DNA of 64,000 bases, taken from Physcomitrium patens. Its lineage: Eukaryota > Streptophyta > Bryopsida > Funariales > Funariaceae. Of this stretch, positions 59,640 through 64,000 are shown piece after piece (position 1 is the first letter of the stretch; each line of letters opens with the position of its first letter). The notes under the pieces were generated by a model that was not told where the DNA came from, ran no database searches, and saw only the letters and a list, made by a program, of their open reading frames with translations. The position numbers were made by a program, and so were the translations under genes. The DNA lies in contig NC_037264.1 in the NCBI RefSeq assembly GCF_000002425.4, positions 12,167,941 to 12,231,940 on the forward strand. Direction: 5' to 3'.

Positions 59640-60889
59640 TAAATACGCTCTCTACATCTTGTTTTCTGACAGGCAATTTTATGTAGTGTAGTGAGTTTTC
59701 TAGGGACTTTGACATGGTGTTCAGCTGCAATCTGTTGAAGTTGGGATTCAATGTCTAGAATTCAAGTGAAAAGGTATACAATGCTTTAGCCCTTTAACAT
59801 AGGGCAGGATACTGCTTCTGAAGCGTTTTTGTCATGAAAACCTAGAGTATGTAATTTAGTATGAATATTTTGACTAAGTTATCAAGATTGTTGATACGAT
59901 GGCTAATGTTCTATGGGTTTCTGGTCCATATATCATGTTAATGTGACTAGCCATGCAGAAGAAATGTTTACAGTCCAGTTTTTGTTAGAAAGTCAAGTTT
60001 GTATGCATCATCCAATGCTTCTAGGATTGTGGTGGGTATTCCACTTGTGAGGTATACCATATTATCTATCCTTCTTCAAAATGTCTGAATTCTCAAAGAT
60101 GGAAGTTTGATTAGCAGATGGACCTGTCTTGAGTTGTGTTGAACTATGATCATGTGCTCAACAATATTGCTTAATGGATCACAAGTTCCATCTCAAGAGT
60201 CTAGTATTATTACTATTAGCAAGATGGTAAATTTGTTAGTGATTGAGAGAGTACAGTTGAACTGCATTGTTGGCAAAACCATAATGGTCAAAGTACAAAG
60301 TAACTATTGTTGCACACTAAACCAATTTTCTTTTTAGTTCATTAATTAGATAACTAAGTGAAATGGATGTTGTCCATCTATGGACAATTTTATCAAATCT
60401 TGTTTCATGTTAGATGGGCAGGCCATTGTTAAAAGGCGCTAAGAATCATACAATTATTTTGTGGCATTTGAGTTTTGGGTTTTTTAAATATGAAGGAAAT
60501 ATTGCTTAAGTGCTTGTAAGTTAGGGTTTAGAGCACTTGTTAGGATTTCTAAGATGCCAAAAGATAGGTAGCAATTTTATGGTTTATTTTTTTTTGTAGT
60601 AAAGCTTAAAGATAATAGTTACATTATATAAAAATTTGAGAGAAATTGAATAGTTGGATCAAGACATATGAATTTCTAAAGTGGGGGAAGATGAAATCTT
60701 TTGTGGGAAAAATATGTTCTGAGGTAATTTGCTACAATTTGAGCATTTTATATAAAGTGAAGAGGTTTTGGAAGCCAAGACTTTGTATATAAGTTAAAAG
60801 TAGAATAAATCACTTATTTGAGTTTAGTCAATAAGTTAAAACTAATTTTTTTACAGCTAGATATTAAGTGTATTCTCAAATTACAAATC
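59640..60889. other. 3' flank of the hydrolase gene grading into AT-rich DNA
   Basis: No gene. Composition falls from gene-like to AT-rich over about 1 kb, ending at the retrotransposon relic. Confidence 0.45.
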
Positions 60890-61251
60890 ATGCCACATGA
60901 CATTGATAAATTATTATTGGTAGGTGCAAGAACTTTCATACATGCTGCAAAAGAAAAATCAATTTTTTTTATATATAGTAAATTTATTATTAATGGAAAA
61001 AAGATTTTAAGTGGCATTTCAAGCCAATACCAAGATTATTAAGATGTCTTTGAAAAAAAGAATGCAATTTTTTTTTAAGCATTATTTTTATGATTTTTCC
61101 ATCAATCTTCAAGAAAGAGCTCAACTAACATATGGACCAATTTATAGCCTATCATAGAATAAGTTGGTTACATTCAAGGAATACATTGACAAGAATTCAG
61201 CTAAGAACTTAATACGCTATTCTAAATCTCTAAGTAGAACTCCTATCTTAT

Positions 61252-61297
<46 letters not shown>

Positions 61298-64000
61298 CTA
61301 TCTATAAATATATTTGGACTATCGATGACTCAACAAGATTACTATCAAGAATAAGTACTTTCCATCTTTAATTTTAAGACTTTTTGATCAATTGAATCAA
61401 ACAAAGATCTATACAAAAATAAATCTACAAAGAGCATATAATTTAATATACATTAAAAAAAGAGAAAAATAAAAAATTACATTTCAAATCAAGTATGGAT
61501 ATTTTGAATATAATATGTCTTTTGGATTCATAAATATGGTAGTTTTTTTTTAACATGTAATGAATGATATATTTGATAATTTTTTTAATAATTTTATTGT
61601 TTGTTATTTAGATGACATCTTAATCTACTCTAAAAACATAAAATAACATGAAATTCATGTTTGTTATATATTACAAAAATTAAAAGATATAAGATTGTAT
61701 GCCAAGATAGAAAAGTATGTATTTTATACTATTTAAGTTGACTTCTTAAGGTATATCATTTAAAATGATGGTTTAATGATAGATTCCTATAAAATCAAAA
61801 CTATCATAGATTGAAAAATTTCAAAAACAGTCAGAGATGTGCAATATTTTTTGGAATTTGCTAATTATTATTAGTTCTTGATCAAGAATTTTTTTCAAGT
61901 TGTGGCTCAATCTTACATGCTTGACATTTAAAGACAAACTTGAGTAGAACAAAGAAATTGAAGTATCTTTTGAAGCTTTAAAGCCAACATTTATTTTTGT
62001 ACCAATTTTGTATTGCATTGACTTTTTGAAGGAATTTTTCATTAAAACAGATGTATTAGAATTTACTATAGATGTTGTTTTGTCACAAATGGAAGCAAAT
62101 GACAAGTTCTACCTAACAGCTTTTTATTCTACAAAATTTTGAGCAATCAAGATTAATTATGAGATCAATGATAAAGAACTTCTTGCAATTATTGATTCAT
62201 TTCAAGAATGGTGTTATTATCTAAAAGGTATTTTTTGTTTAATCATTATGTATACAAATCATAAAAACCTCAAGTACTTTATGTTAACATGTGTTTTGAA
62301 TCATTGCCAAGCTAGTTGGAGAATGTCTTTATGAAGATTTAATTTTAAGTTTACTTATTATTCCAAAAAATAATAAAATTTTTTAAACTTTTTTTTAAAT
62401 GTACTTATCTTGCATAAAAAAAATGTAGCTTTTGATCAAGAAAGAATGATTTTTTTGAAGCTAAAGCATTTTCATCTTTAAACAATAAAATCAACAATGA
62501 TTGTTGATTCAGTTTTTATCAAGCAAATTCAATCAAATATGTCCTTTAATCTTCTTATTTATGATATCAAGAATAATTCTTTTAAGTCTCATGATACTTC
62601 CAAGTTTAAGTTCAAAAATAATCTATTATATTTTGAGAGATGATTATTTATTCCAAAAGATAAAGCACAATTATGTATTTTTTAAGCTTATCATGACTTT
62701 CCAAAAACCAAATATTTTGGATATAATAGGATTTTAGAGCTAATATCAAGAGATTTTTAGTGGCTTCAAATGTAGAAGGCAATTAAAGACTTTATAAAAT
62801 CACATGATATTTGTTTAAGATCCAAATTCCTCACCATTGAGCTTATGGACTTTCTCAAGTATTACCTATTATAAAACAATCATAGTCTTATGTTTCTATT
62901 TATTTTATCATGGATCTTTTGGTTTCAAGTTTGTATGATTTTGTATTAGTGATAATAGATTGTTTTACTAAGATGGTATATTTTGTATCATGTACAAAAT
63001 CTATCACACATAAAGAAATAGCTAAGCTTTTTCTTCACAACATCTATTACTATTATAGATTGCCCAAAGTTATTATATCAAAAAAGAAGACTCAATTTGT
63101 ATCAAGATTTTGAAAAATCTTTTTTAAGATTCTAGAGATGGATATAAAGCTCTTTTTGGCTTTTCATCCTTAAATTGATGGATAAATGAAATACATAAAT
63201 AAATTTTTGGAATAATATTTGAAGTATACTATTAACTATCATGAGAATAATTAGACAACTTTTTTGCCATTGACAAAGTTTGCATATAATAATTTGATAC
63301 GTTTTTCTACTCAACAAACATCTTTCTTTGCCAATTATGGTTATCATCTATGACTTAATATTTTTGACTTTTCAAAAATTAATAATCTTACAATAGAAGA
63401 TTTGGCATATTGTTTGTTAGAGCTATATGCAATAATTAAGGCATAGTTAAAAGAAGGTTAAGAATGACAAAAGAAGAATCCAAATGCCTATTGCAAAGAA
63501 TAATCACAATTCATTGTAGGTGATAAGATATGACTACTTTGCTACAATATCAAGACTACTTGTCCTTATTACAAGTTTGAACTATTGTAGGCTTGGATCT
63601 TTTTTTATGTGTGAATAAGTCAATTTTATTGCTTATCAATTATATCTATCAAAGTCTATGAAGATTCATCCCATATTCTATATGTCTCTTTTTGAACCAT
63701 ATAAGACAATGAATATCTCAAGAAGAAGACAAATGCCACTTCTTCTTATAAAAGTAGATAATAATAAAAAATTTGAGGTAAAAAAATTCAAAGCAATGCA
63801 AAAATATATTAAAATATTTTATTCATTGGCACAAATATGATATTAATGAATGCACATAGGAGCCAACAAAAAATCTTATAAATATAATAATAAAAATTGA
63901 AGCTTTTTTTAGATAACATCCATCAAAATTAAGATTAAGAATAGCAAATCTTTGCTATAAAAAAAATAAGATCCAAAGATGATAGTATTCTATCTTCAAC
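60890..64000 (+). pseudogene. Decayed chromovirus pol (linker, RT, RNase H, integrase, chromodomain)
   Basis: Follows the pol of copies 1 and 2 step by step: LLLVGARTFIHAAKEKS (linker before RT) at about 60910, RT with DYR*LNKITIKN near 61320 and LDDILIYSKN near 61610, RNase H-like IKTDVLEFTIDVVLSQM near 62045, YEINDKELLAIIDSFQEW near 62160, integrase DLLVSSLYDFVLVIIDCFTK at about 62912, LPKVIISKK near 63060, and chromodomain remnants (KFEVKKFKAMQ, then NKNL-like strings) near 63765-63900. Stops and frameshifts are everywhere, and C and G are strongly depleted compared with the young copies. It runs off the window's end; its 3' LTR is not seen. Confidence 0.8.
61258..61292. repeat. (TA)n microsatellite inside the pol relic
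   Basis: The run sits exactly where the RT segment VKKKDGS would be encoded, between recognisable ILF and DYR blocks, so it arose within the dead gene. Confidence 0.85.

Noticed and set aside
38033-64000. The gag/protease relic (38033-39720) and the pol relic (60890-64000) might be two halves of one element split by the 21-kb gene region.
   Set aside because: Faint homology of the left relic seems to continue past 39720 into the linker region that the right relic also contains, and the interval holds host genes and other repeats. Two separate copies are simpler.
1-64000. tRNA, rRNA or known microRNA genes.
   Set aside because: I looked for T-loop consensus strings and familiar plant microRNA sequences and found no convincing candidate; a covariance search would be needed to exclude them.

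Overview
The window looks like a nuclear segment of a land-plant genome, probably a bryophyte such as a moss. The organism is inferred, not proven. It has a plant-type UDP-glucuronate 4-epimerase gene with GT-AG introns, plant Ty3/Gypsy chromoviruses primed by initiator tRNA-Met, and very AT-rich intergenic DNA built from decayed retrotransposons. One 100-N assembly gap lies at 25728-25827.

Layout. 1-15200: an old AT-rich repeat carries a fairly young chromovirus (copy 1, 1786-15190, TSD TACAT, 433-bp LTRs about 2% diverged). A second, unrelated Ty3/Gypsy-type element (6238-13467, opposite strand, 4-bp TSD GCGG, tRNA-Trp-type primer site, no chromodomain) sits inside its integrase gene, one codon after the catalytic Glu. 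15200-31500: AT-rich wasteland with relics of a non-chromovirus Gypsy lineage, an old LTR (C) and dispersed repeats. 31534-37822: copy 2 of the chromovirus on the minus strand, inserted into the TATA box of an old related LTR (TSD TATAT). 38033-39720: the gag/protease relic that belonged to that old LTR. 39720-43650: AT-rich sequence with (TA)n and poly(A). 43650-51300: a GC-normal island without a recognisable gene. 52700-57570: GC-rich leader and three coding exons of the epimerase gene. 58534-59639: an unknown 110-aa ORF, then an intronless metallo-beta-lactamase-fold hydrolase. 60890 to the end: another decayed chromovirus pol.

Host genes. The epimerase is a Golgi type II membrane SDR enzyme that supplies UDP-galacturonate for pectin. 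Its coding sequence joins 55770-55817, 55971-56633 and 56926-57567 (450 aa). The hydrolase (251 aa) keeps all metal ligands of the glyoxalase II/ETHE1 class.

Most interesting system. The chromovirus family has U3 regions packed with perfect, in-phase heat-shock elements about 100 bp upstream of a TATA box. Its leader has four stem-loops that each present a GGATTACC-type loop, with a covarying base pair between copies. It also has an extra small ORF (ORF3) between pol and the 3' LTR that is conserved in both copies and resembles no protein I know. All copies in this window are defective, mainly through CGA-to-TGA and similar cytosine-decay changes. The same process appears to have turned older copies into the AT-rich background.
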